DNA from: Desulfobacterales bacterium
Lineage (GTDB): Bacteria; Desulfobacterota; Desulfobacteria; Desulfobacterales; C00003060
Length of the DNA stretch: 7,583 nucleotides
Direction of reading: 5' to 3'
Assembly: GCA_030629475.1 (NCBI GenBank)
Contig: DAOVOU010000094.1
Span: forward strand, 1-7,583
In this document: one piece after another, positions 1 through 5,991 of the stretch
Position numbering within the stretch: the stretch's first letter is position 1
Layout: every line of letters starts with the position of its first letter
The notes under the pieces: generated by a model
Database searches by the model: none
Told to the model about the DNA's origin: nothing
The model's input: the letters and a program-made list of their open reading frames with translations, nothing else
Translations under genes and position numbers: made by a program

Positions 1-569
1 CTAAGGGCTGCTATCCTCTCCTCTATGGGGGCCCAGCTAATTCCCACTGTTAAAACCCCCAATATTTCTTCTTCAGATCCATGGCACTTATAACAGGTTT
101 TCTCATTGGGGATAGGCATGGCATGCTGAAGTATCTTTTTTCCTCCCAATATCTCCAGGCCCTTCACCAAGGCACTGGTGCGTAATGCCTTTTTGGTGGC
201 CTCTGAACCGTCAACCCTCCCTATGACCGCTGGTGATCCACTATATTTGATGGTGCCTGTAAGATCGCAAAGATTTACGACTGTCACATCCTTCAATGTG
301 TACAAGTTTTCCAAAATGACCTGCACGTCCTCCATCTCTCCATCGAGCATAGGGTACTCAATACTTCTCATTACCGTATCACTAATCTCATATGCCCGCT
401 CCTCCTGCTTTTCAAAGTGGAACTTTGTTCGCGTCACCATATCATAGTAAGTAAAGAGGCCCATTACTAAAGTTAAGATCAGGCTTACGCCCACTATTAG
501 CTTGACCGTTAGGCCGGCTATACGTGCCTTGACTCGTAACCTGCCCAAAAATTGTATCATTCGACCCAT
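1..569 (-). CDS. Membrane sensor protein with periplasmic haem c motif, N-terminal part (C-terminus beyond left edge)
   Basis: An uninterrupted frame of 189 codons runs from ATG at 569 to the left edge, so the gene is 3'-partial. Residues 1-22 are basic and amphipathic. Residues about 23-42 form one membrane segment (KLIVGVSLILTLVMGLF). The rest is a hydrophilic, presumably periplasmic domain. Residues 159-163 (bases 81-95) read CYKCH, a covalent haem c attachment motif, in the setting MPIPNEKTCYKCHG followed by ILGVLTVGIS. That setting resembles the extracytoplasmic domain of sensor histidine kinases and chemoreceptors common in Desulfobacterota. A second membrane helix, HAMP and output domain would lie beyond the window, so kinase, chemoreceptor or cyclase cannot be told apart. 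The start lies 4 bases after the cytochrome stop, pointing to one transcript. The ribosome site is weak, and ATG at 560 (residue 4) is an alternative start. Role inferred: redox or ligand sensing through haem. Confidence 0.8.
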   Translation of the reverse strand, partial: MGRMIQFLGRLRVKARIAGLTVKLIVGVSLILTLVMGLFTYYDMVTRTKFHFEKQEERAYEISDTVMRSIEYPMLDGEMEDVQVILENLYTLKDVTVVNLCDLTGTIKYSGSPAVIGRVDGSEATKKALRTSALVKGLEILGGKKILQHAMPIPNEKTCYKCHGSEEEILGVLTVGISWAPIEERIAAL

Positions 570-573
570 TCTA

Positions 574-1008
574 CTAATACCCCGGATGCTTGTGGCCGCT
601 GTGACAGCCTGTACAGAGATTCTTAGGAACGGTCAATGTCTCTTGATGTTCCAGCTTGGTCGGAGCCTTGAGATGCAGGCTGGCCGGACCATGACAAGTT
701 TCACATTGTTTATTGGCCATTCTTGGGGTTTCTTCCACACTACTAAATCCTCCCGGTTGCCCGTAGCCGGTAACATGGCAGGGGAGACAGTTTGGATCAT
801 GATCTTTTTTTCTCATCTGTATGATACGAAAATTTTTTGAATATTTCCAGGAGTAATAGCTCTCCACATGCTCCGGATGGCATTCTTTGCACTTTTCCAT
901 TCCCACATAGGTGGCCCCTTCTTTTTCAGCCCGCAGATACGCTGTTGACAAGACAAAGAGACAAAAAACAAGAAGCCCGGTAGTCATTGTAATAACAAAT
1001 CTTTTCAT
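574..1008 (-). CDS. Exported tetrahaem cytochrome c, cytochrome c554-like
   Basis: The protein has 144 residues. The N-terminus has a basic start (MKR), a hydrophobic core at about residues 5-24 and a possible cleavage site after A27 (LRA|EK), so export to the periplasm is expected, although an uncleaved anchor is possible. Four CXXCH haem motifs lie at residues 40-44 (CKECH), 74-78 (CLPCH), 102-106 (CETCH) and 132-136 (CTGCH). Flanking patterns such as YVGMEKCKECH, CHVTGYGQPGGF and CETCHGPASLH match the cytochrome c554 / multihaem superfamily. Extra histidines (for example H47, H70, H112, H121, H139, H141) could be distal ligands. The start is well supported by GGAGG six bases upstream of the ATG. 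No catalytic function can be assigned; electron transfer is the family role. Tight linkage with the haem-bearing sensor downstream suggests that it feeds or accompanies that sensor. Confidence 0.88.
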   Translation of the reverse strand: MKRFVITMTTGLLVFCLFVLSTAYLRAEKEGATYVGMEKCKECHPEHVESYYSWKYSKNFRIIQMRKKDHDPNCLPCHVTGYGQPGGFSSVEETPRMANKQCETCHGPASLHLKAPTKLEHQETLTVPKNLCTGCHSGHKHPGY

Positions 1009-1123
1009 TCTTACCTCCAGTCCCGGTTTGGCGGTTGGCCCGTTGCCGGTTGATCTCTTAAGGTCCGTTGGGAGTTATTCGCCTCTGGCGGACCTGCTGG
1101 TCGTTCAAATCCGCAACTCACAA

Positions 1124-1158
1124 CCAATCTTTTACTACTGACTTCAACAAAAGATTGG
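1124..1158. repeat. Perfect 10-base inverted repeat with 15-base spacer
   Basis: The left arm CCAATCTTTT (1124-1133) and the right arm AAAAGATTGG (1149-1158) are exact reverse complements. The repeat lies 116-150 bases upstream of the cytochrome start. In the direction of transcription the right-hand side of the hairpin is followed by TTGTGAG and not by a run of T, so it is not a typical intrinsic terminator. It could be a leader hairpin or a dyad operator. The symmetry is certain; the function is not. Confidence 0.55.
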
Positions 1159-1206
1159 ATGCTAAGACCTTTCTGTGAAAAACCATGACCCGTCTTGCCA
1201 CAAAGG

Positions 1207-1236
1207 ATTCTATTTGTTCAACCATAAACCGGTAAA
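1207..1236 (-). promoter_or_regulatory. Possible sigma-70-type promoter for the cytochrome/sensor pair
   Basis: On the minus strand TTTACC (1231-1236) and TAGAAT (1207-1212) are separated by 18 bases and match 4/6 and 5/6 of the -35/-10 consensus. Transcription would start near 1200 and give a leader of about 190 bases containing the 10-base inverted repeat. Matches of this quality occur by chance, so this is only a candidate. Confidence 0.22.
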
Positions 1237-1255
1237 CGGGCAAACCGGCAATTAT

Positions 1256-1639
1256 CTACGATAACAAATCGCTTACCATCTTGAGCAAGGCGTCCGGGTT
1301 CATTGGCTTCTCAACATATCCATCAGGTGCTGGGATGTCTTGGTCTTGTCTCACCATGCGGTCGTCGAAATGTCCGCCTCTAGCAACTCCTGTGACAATG
1401 ACAACGGGGATCTTCTTGGTCTCCTCGTCATGCTTAAGATTGTGATACATTCCAATCCCGCCCCGTTCGGGCATCAGTATGTCCAAGAGAATGAGGTCGG
1501 GCTTCTCGGCCTTGACCTTCTTCATTCCCTCCTTGCCATCCATAGCGCTGATGGCTGTGTAACCGCTCTCTTCCAATACGGTCGATGCAAAGTCTATTTG
1601 CTCAAGTTCGTCATCCACGATGAGGATTTTCTTTCCCAT
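1256..1639 (-). CDS. Single-domain (CheY-like) response regulator
   Basis: This is a stand-alone receiver domain of 127 residues from ATG at 1639, with no output domain. It shows the acidic pair in IVDDE, the phospho-acceptor Asp in LLDILMP (residue 53 from this ATG), the conserved Thr in VIVTGVA and the Lys in VEKP. Such proteins pass phosphoryl groups to or from kinases and act by protein contacts, not by binding DNA. GTG at 1642 is an equally possible start: AAGGAG lies 6 bases before the GTG and 9 before the ATG. The gene begins about 50 bases after the receiver-PAS-kinase gene, so the two are probably co-transcribed and the kinase is the likely partner. The stretch between the Thr and Lys switch residues is about six residues longer than in a standard receiver, including the one upstream, and contains ARGGHFDDRMVRQDQD. 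Confidence 0.9.
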   Translation of the reverse strand: MGKKILIVDDELEQIDFASTVLEESGYTAISAMDGKEGMKKVKAEKPDLILLDILMPERGGIGMYHNLKHDEETKKIPVVIVTGVARGGHFDDRMVRQDQDIPAPDGYVEKPMNPDALLKMVSDLLS

Positions 1640-1688
1640 CACAGTTTTCTCCTTCCGATTTTGTTACATGTTTTCCGGATCCTCTGCA

Positions 1689-3290
1689 CTACGCACCAGA
1701 CGTCTCCCGTTGTCCCGCCGCGGCTATCACATTACTTGAACTTTCTTTCCCGCACGGAAAACGCATGGTAAAGGTCGTGCCTTTGCCAGGATTTGATTCA
1801 AACGAGATGGTGCCCCCGTGCTCATCAACGATCTTTCGGGTCACAAGCAACCCAAGGCCAGTACCTTTTGGGCCCTTGGTGGAAAAAAACCGTTCAAAGA
1901 GTTTCTCCTGGACTTCCTCGGTCATGCCCGAGCCATTATCCACAACATCGAATCTTATACTATCGTCTTCCTTTCTGGTTCTTATAATGATAGAAGAATC
2001 CTTGTCTTCATCGGACTCCAAGGTACAGGCATCAATGGCGTTGGTGACCAAATTAAGGAGACACCGGTGGATCCCCGTGGGATCAAGGTAACACTTATTG
2101 ATAGACGGATCAAAATCCTTGAACACCTTGACCTTATATTGCTTTTCCATAAGGTCATATAATTTGGCAGCCTCGGCTTCAAGGGTCTCATGCATAAGAT
2201 CGTAGACCTCTTGGGCGATATCATTGGGGGAACAGATCACGTAATCGGGCTCACGTTCTTTGGAATAAATGAGCATGTTCATCACCAGATCAGAAATTCT
2301 GCAAACGTTGTTTTCCACCATGGCCCAGCCTTTGGGCAAAAGATCCGGCTTGTTCTTCTTCAGGCTTGTATTAACGATGTAAACACCCCCCTGGAGTCCG
2401 TTCAAGATGTTCTTGGTGTAATGGGCCATGCCGGCAACCGCCTGCCCAATAGCGGACAACCTTTCGCTTTGTATCAATTCTCTCTGCAGGCGTTTGATTT
2501 CCCGCAAATCCTGAAAAAAGCACACAACGCCTGTAGCCTCACCGTCTTCAAAAAGGGCTGCTCCTGATATGCGCACAGGGATTTCTTCGCCACTGCTTGA
2601 GATGAGGACGCTCTCATAGTTGACAAGTCTGTTCTTGCCTCCATAGGCTTCGGCGCTAAGCGTTGCATTGATCGTTTCGCCAACGCCCGGAGGATATATG
2701 CCCGCCATAGGCATCTTGCCGATAACTTCATCTGCACTATAGCCTACTAAGTCTTCCATCCCTTGATTAAAAACGACAATGGTCCCGCTTTTTTCAGAAG
2801 CCATGATCCCGTCAATTGAATTCTGGATGAGGTTTGTTTGAAAGTCGTGGGCCTTCCTCAACTCCTCTGTAGCCTCCTTGACCATCACCTCGAGATTGTC
2901 CGTGTATTCCTTCAGCTTCCTCCTTATTTCCAGTCTTTCTTCGGCCCGTTTCAAGGCAACCGACAGGGCCCGATTGTCAACAGGCTTGGTGACAAAATCA
3001 GAGGCATCAAGCTGGAGGGCTTGGATGGCCAAGTCCATATCCCCGTGCCCGGTAATCACAATGACTTCGGTTTCAGCATTGATCTCTTTAACCCTTTTTA
3101 GTACCTCGATCCCGTCCATACCAGGCATCTTTATATCCGTTAGTACCATGGGGGGGCTTTCTTGCTGGCATGCCTCTATCCCCTCCTGGCCATCGGCTGC
3201 TGTGATGACCTCATAACCCTTGCTGCGCAAGTATAGCCCCAAAACCTTCCTTATGGGCTCCTCGTCATCGATAAGTAAGAGTTTGGACAT
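1689..3290 (-). CDS. Cytoplasmic receiver-PAS-histidine kinase
   Basis: The protein has 533 residues and no membrane segment or signal peptide. Residues 1-120 form a receiver with LLIDDEE, phospho-acceptor D52 in LTDIKMPGMDG, T80 and K102. A charged helix at about 115-150 probably forms a coiled coil. Residues about 150-265 form a PAS domain (NSIDGIMASEKSGTIVVFNQ, ending CFFQDLREIK). The dimerisation helix has H290 in GMAHYTKNILNGL. The ATPase domain has N417 (NLVTNAIDA), D451 (DNGSGM), an F-box (FERFFSTKG), GTGLGL and GKGTTF. The kinase is therefore likely to be controlled by an incoming phosphoryl group and by a PAS-bound signal or partner. The H-box lacks the acidic residue that normally follows the histidine. 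GGAG lies 11 bases before the ATG, a slightly long spacing. The nearby single-domain regulator is the probable target. The input could be another kinase, such as the haem-motif protein if its missing part is a kinase; that is an inference. Confidence 0.93.
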   Translation of the reverse strand: MSKLLLIDDEEPIRKVLGLYLRSKGYEVITAADGQEGIEACQQESPPMVLTDIKMPGMDGIEVLKRVKEINAETEVIVITGHGDMDLAIQALQLDASDFVTKPVDNRALSVALKRAEERLEIRRKLKEYTDNLEVMVKEATEELRKAHDFQTNLIQNSIDGIMASEKSGTIVVFNQGMEDLVGYSADEVIGKMPMAGIYPPGVGETINATLSAEAYGGKNRLVNYESVLISSSGEEIPVRISGAALFEDGEATGVVCFFQDLREIKRLQRELIQSERLSAIGQAVAGMAHYTKNILNGLQGGVYIVNTSLKKNKPDLLPKGWAMVENNVCRISDLVMNMLIYSKEREPDYVICSPNDIAQEVYDLMHETLEAEAAKLYDLMEKQYKVKVFKDFDPSINKCYLDPTGIHRCLLNLVTNAIDACTLESDEDKDSSIIIRTRKEDDSIRFDVVDNGSGMTEEVQEKLFERFFSTKGPKGTGLGLLVTRKIVDEHGGTISFESNPGKGTTFTMRFPCGKESSSNVIAAAGQRETSGA

Positions 3291-3575
3291 ATTCTTGATA
3301 TCTCCGCGGTCTTTTTCTTAAGTTCCCTATCACGTTACCCAGTTCACTTGCTATTCTTATCATCAAAAACACGCAAGGATCAAGTCCAACCATAATCCCA
3401 TTGCCATTACACACGCTATACCCGCACCTTGACCCTTCTCCCTAAAGTCCAATCGTTGCCGACACTTCCCCTCACTTACTGGGATCGGCCGGGGAAGGGG
3501 AGGAGGACATGTGGTAGGTATTAGCCTGAAGCCCCCGAACTGTTACCTCATATATCAGGGGAGGTGCGGAGCAGC
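3291..3575 (-). other. Intergenic spacer between antiporter operon and signalling genes
   Basis: These 285 bases hold no supportable gene; the longest ATG frame seen is about a dozen codons. The spacer ends the close packing of the antiporter genes and so probably separates two transcription units. A weak promoter-like pair on the minus strand, TTGATC (3378-3383) and GATAAG (3356-3361) with 16 bases between, would start a transcript about 60 bases before the kinase gene. No hairpin followed by a T-run was found after the last antiporter gene. Confidence 0.5.
3465..3497. repeat. 7-base inverted repeat in the spacer
   Basis: The arms CTTCCCC (3465-3471) and GGGGAAG (3491-3497) are exact reverse complements around a 19-base loop. 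Neither strand has a T-tract after it, so an intrinsic terminator is not supported. The surrounding sequence is rich in G/C runs, and the repeat may be fortuitous. Confidence 0.3.
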
Positions 3576-5066
3576 TCATAACTTTGGCACAGCAAATGCG
3601 ATGATGTTGGACAAAATCGTCTGATTGTACACACCGATCAGAATAATACCTATAGCTATGGCAATGGTTGGAATTAACATGCTCAGAGGGGCCTCGTCTA
3701 TTGTCGCAACGTGGCCCGTACTGTGGGCGTGTCCTCCGTGAGAAGCCTCGAACACAAACCCGATTTCAATAACGCGAAAAAAAAGAACCACGCTAATGAG
3801 ACTGGACAGAAGCAATGCCGCCAGAAATGCCCAGTGCTCGGCTATCACGGCCCCGTGGATAAGGTACCACTTACTAAAAAAACCGCAGGTGGGAGGGACC
3901 CCGATGATGGACAACGCGCCCACCACAAAAGCAGCCATGGTGAAGGGCATCTTTTTAAAGAGACCGTGAAAATCAGATATGTTATGACTTTTGTTCTTGT
4001 ACACTATGATCCCAGCGACAGCAAAAAGCCCGATGGTCATAACCGCGTCGTTAAGGATATGCAAAATGGCTCCCTGCATGGCTATCGTGTTGGCCAATCC
4101 TACACCGCCAACAATGTAGCCGACTTCTGCCACAACAACATAACAGAGCATCCTTTTGAAATCAGTCTGGGCAAGGGCCATTATGCCGCCCCCTAAAATG
4201 GCTACGAAGCCTGCCCAGACCATGATGTCCGTAATCGGTAGCAGCTCTATGGACAAGTAGGGCTTAAACACCGTAAAAAGGACCCTGATCATTACATAGA
4301 GCGATATCTTGGTCATCAAAGGGGCAATCAGGGCGCTGGCTGCCGAGGGGGCCTTGGTATAGGCATCTGGCAGCCACACGTGGACAGGAAAGAGGGCCAT
4401 CTTGACTGCCAACCCTGCAAGGAGGAATGCAACGGCCGTCAGAACAACCTTTGAATGGTACAGTTGCGGCAGTATTTGCTGAACATCCGCCATATTAAGA
4501 GAACCGGTTGATATATAGATATAGCCGACCCCTAATAGATAAAAACAGGCGCCGATCGTTCCCATAACGATATATCTAAAAGTGGCCAAAGGAGCCCCAT
4601 CCTCTCCGATGGCGATCAGGGCGTAGCCGGCCAAGGAGGAGATCTCCAAAAATACATAAAGGTTAAACAGATCGCCGGTTATAACAATCCCCAAAAAACC
4701 TGTGACCTGAAGCAAGAACACGGTGTAAAAGTAAACGAATCTTCTGGGCAATTCCTGTTCAACACTTCGCTTCGAATAGATAGCCACAATCAGGCTGATC
4801 ACAGACACGATCACCAACATCATGGCATTCAAATGATCAACAACATATTCGATCCCGAAGGGAGGAGTCCAGCCCCCCAGACGATAGTGGATGGTGCCGC
4901 TCTCCATGACGGTAAGCAGGGTATCAATCGATGCGAGGGCACATAATGAAAGGGAAAAAACTGTCCAAAAATAGCATAGGCCCTTCCTCCACAGTCCGAT
5001 AAGGGGACAGAACAAGGAAGATATCAAAGGAATGACGACGATGAGGATCGGGATCTGCGCTACCAT
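3576..5066 (-). CDS. mnhD: Mrp/Mnh-type cation:proton antiporter subunit D (NuoM/N-like)
   Basis: This is a 496-residue polytopic inner-membrane protein of the proton-conducting transporter family, the expected length for MrpD/MbhH, with about 14 membrane helices. Key ion-path residues are present: E141 in FLEISSLAGY, K222 in AVKMALFPVHVWLPDAYTKAP, K253 in APLMTKISLY and K399 in FFSKWYL. Family marks include GDLFNLYVFLE and GVPPTCGFFSKW. At residues 336-344 it reads HILNDAVMT where Mrp D subunits commonly have H-x-x-N-H-A-x-x-K. A histidine-rich loop lies at residues 443-452 (HGGHAHSTGH). AAGGAGAGG precedes the ATG, which lies 4 bases after the subunit C stop. It is the last gene of the antiporter operon. 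In Mrp and Mbh complexes this subunit translocates protons. Whether the present complex exchanges Na+ or K+ cannot be read from sequence. Confidence 0.93.
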   Translation of the reverse strand: MVAQIPILIVVIPLISSLFCPLIGLWRKGLCYFWTVFSLSLCALASIDTLLTVMESGTIHYRLGGWTPPFGIEYVVDHLNAMMLVIVSVISLIVAIYSKRSVEQELPRRFVYFYTVFLLQVTGFLGIVITGDLFNLYVFLEISSLAGYALIAIGEDGAPLATFRYIVMGTIGACFYLLGVGYIYISTGSLNMADVQQILPQLYHSKVVLTAVAFLLAGLAVKMALFPVHVWLPDAYTKAPSAASALIAPLMTKISLYVMIRVLFTVFKPYLSIELLPITDIMVWAGFVAILGGGIMALAQTDFKRMLCYVVVAEVGYIVGGVGLANTIAMQGAILHILNDAVMTIGLFAVAGIIVYKNKSHNISDFHGLFKKMPFTMAAFVVGALSIIGVPPTCGFFSKWYLIHGAVIAEHWAFLAALLLSSLISVVLFFRVIEIGFVFEASHGGHAHSTGHVATIDEAPLSMLIPTIAIAIGIILIGVYNQTILSNIIAFAVPKL

Positions 5067-5070
5067 CTTC

Positions 5071-5463
5071 TCAACCTCTCCTTATGCTCATAATGATTTC
5101 ATCTTCCTCTAATGTTTGATATCTCCTGTAAATCATGATGGTAACCGCCACGGCCACGCCCAGGGTAGCCACCATGACCACAATGGCTGTGAGCATGAGC
5201 ACATGGGGCAACGGGTTGGCGTAGTGCATGATATCAACGGCATGCGCACCGTGGCCGTCGTGGGCATGCTCCAGAATGGGGACCGTGACGTCCCCTTTCT
5301 TGACAGACGTTGAGATATAGAACAATATGATGGCAGACTGAAATATGTTCATGCCGATGATCTTCTTGATCAAATTCCTCTTTGCCATCATGGCATAGAA
5401 GCCTATCATCATCAGACCTACGTACATCCAATAGTTGTAATGGCCAACGATGAATTCAAACAT
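5071..5463 (-). CDS. mnhC: Mrp/Mnh-type antiporter subunit C (NuoK-like)
   Basis: From ATG at 5463 the protein has 130 residues, with three membrane helices expected (about residues 10-28, 33-52 and 87-112). The motifs GMNIFQSAIILFYIS and NPLPHVLMLTAIVVMVAT are typical of MrpC/MbhG/NuoK. The loop between helices 2 and 3 carries the histidine-rich stretch EHAHDGHGAHAVDIMH. The start overlaps the preceding gene by 8 bases. A GTG one codon earlier (5466) is an alternative, but the GGGGGAAG ribosome site is better spaced for the ATG. In the complex it joins the D-type channel subunit to the rest of the membrane arm, as NuoK does in complex I. Confidence 0.93.
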   Translation of the reverse strand: MFEFIVGHYNYWMYVGLMMIGFYAMMAKRNLIKKIIGMNIFQSAIILFYISTSVKKGDVTVPILEHAHDGHGAHAVDIMHYANPLPHVLMLTAIVVMVATLGVAVAVTIMIYRRYQTLEEDEIIMSIRRG

Positions 5464-5749
5464 CACCCTTCCCCCGTCTTTTCCGTCCTGCTCTCAATAA
5501 TAGTATGCATGCCATACCGGCTGTAAAGATGACGGTAGTCTCCCCCAGAGTGTCATAACCCCTGTAGTCAGCCAGGACCGAGGTCACCACGTTTGGAGTT
5601 GCCGTGTGTTCCAGGCTGTGGTGAAGGTAATAGGGCGACACATGCGTATTGGCAGGGGAATGGGGATCACCCCACTTGGGCATGTCGAGCGTCCCATAGA
5701 TAAGTACAGCTCCTACAAGCACCGCCGTCATAAGGCTTAAGATTTTCAA
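5456..5749 (-). CDS. mbhE: MbhE-like antiporter subunit (terminal MrpA domain as separate protein), TTG start
   Basis: The protein has 97 residues, with a membrane helix near the N-terminus (about 5-20) and another near the C-terminus (about 70-87). The motif PNVVTSVLADYRGYDTLGE followed by TTVIFTAG is diagnostic of the MbhE / C-terminal MrpA region found in Mrp and membrane-bound hydrogenase antiporter modules. The start codon is TTG at 5749, and its TTGA overlaps the TGA stop of the preceding gene by 4 bases. A strong AAGGAGGTC lies about 8 bases upstream, so translation is probably coupled to the preceding gene. The basic tail RKRRGKGDV fits a cytoplasmic C-terminus. In classical Mrp systems this segment is fused to MrpA; here it is independent, as in archaeal Mbh. 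Confidence 0.88.
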   Translation of the reverse strand: MKILSLMTAVLVGAVLIYGTLDMPKWGDPHSPANTHVSPYYLHHSLEHTATPNVVTSVLADYRGYDTLGETTVIFTAGMACILLLRAGRKRRGKGDV

Positions 5750-5991
5750 TCTTTTGACCTCCTTTTCGTCTTAGCCACACACCCAATCATGAGCACTGTC
5801 CCGATACTTGCACTCACAGAGGCCTCTGTAAAAGCCACATCAATGGCAGCCATTTCGGTCCAGAGGAGGCACATCAGGAAGCTATAGGCACCGAGAATGA
5901 CGACTGCACTCAAAAGATCTTTTATGGTAATGGCTGCCACGGCGCATATGAATACAAAGAGAATTAAGATGAAATCCAAGGGTAGAATCAT
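5746..5991 (-). CDS. mbhD: MbhD-like antiporter subunit (DUF4040, C-terminal MrpA domain as separate protein)
   Basis: The protein has 81 residues, with three membrane helices expected (about 4-20, 25-44 and 55-73). The core TIKDLLSAVVILGAYSF and AIDVAFTEASVSASIGT corresponds to the DUF4040/MbhD domain, whose usual form is APDVALTEAAVGAG. D51 and E56 are the conserved acidic residues, and K24 lies in the first part. The frame stays open to 6162, but ATG at 5991 is chosen for three reasons: homology begins there, AAGGAGG lies directly upstream, and its ATGA overlaps the subunit G stop by 4 bases. The longer form would cover most of subunit G in another frame. In MbhD/MrpA this segment lines the ion path between the antiporter channel subunits. 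Confidence 0.88.
   Translation of the reverse strand: MILPLDFILILFVFICAVAAITIKDLLSAVVILGAYSFLMCLLWTEMAAIDVAFTEASVSASIGTVLMIGCVAKTKRRSKD

Larger units (their letters stand above)
1028..1251. repeat. Noncoding spacer bounded by imperfect inverted repeats of about 25 bases
   Basis: The 247 bases between the response regulator and the cytochrome hold no credible gene. Bases 1227-1251 read AACCGGTAAACGGGCAAACC and onward. The reverse complement of 1028-1051 reads AACCGGCAACGGGCCAACCG and onward, so the two ends are imperfect inverted copies. Between them are a perfect 10-base inverted repeat (1124-1158) and a small hairpin around 1079-1093 (TTCGCC/GGCGGA). The layout could be a small MITE- or REP-like intergenic element, or simply degenerate AACCGG/AACGGGC phrases. 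No clear target duplication was found. Confidence 0.4.

Noticed and set aside
502..840. Plus-strand open frame of 112 codons opposite the cytochrome and sensor
   Set aside because: It is antisense to the four CXXCH codons of a clear cytochrome and to the start of the sensor gene; it is a shadow frame.
1117..1185. A 22-codon minus-strand reading frame (starting MVFHRK) in the spacer before the cytochrome
   Set aside because: It has no ribosome binding site and is read through the inverted repeat; a chance frame is the simpler explanation.
3373..3389. Sigma-54-like pattern TTGGACTTGATCCTTGC upstream of the kinase gene
   Set aside because: The GG and GC doublets are separated by 11 bases, while sigma-54 promoters need 10, and the -24 box is a poor match.
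3530..3575. Possible terminator directly after subunit D (short ACCTC/GAGGT and CCCC/GGGG pairings)
   Set aside because: The stems are weak and no T-run follows on the minus strand.
3711..4196. Plus-strand open frame of 161 codons opposite subunit D
   Set aside because: It lies wholly inside a well-supported conserved gene on the other strand, has no family-like features, and its composition is what an antisense frame would give.
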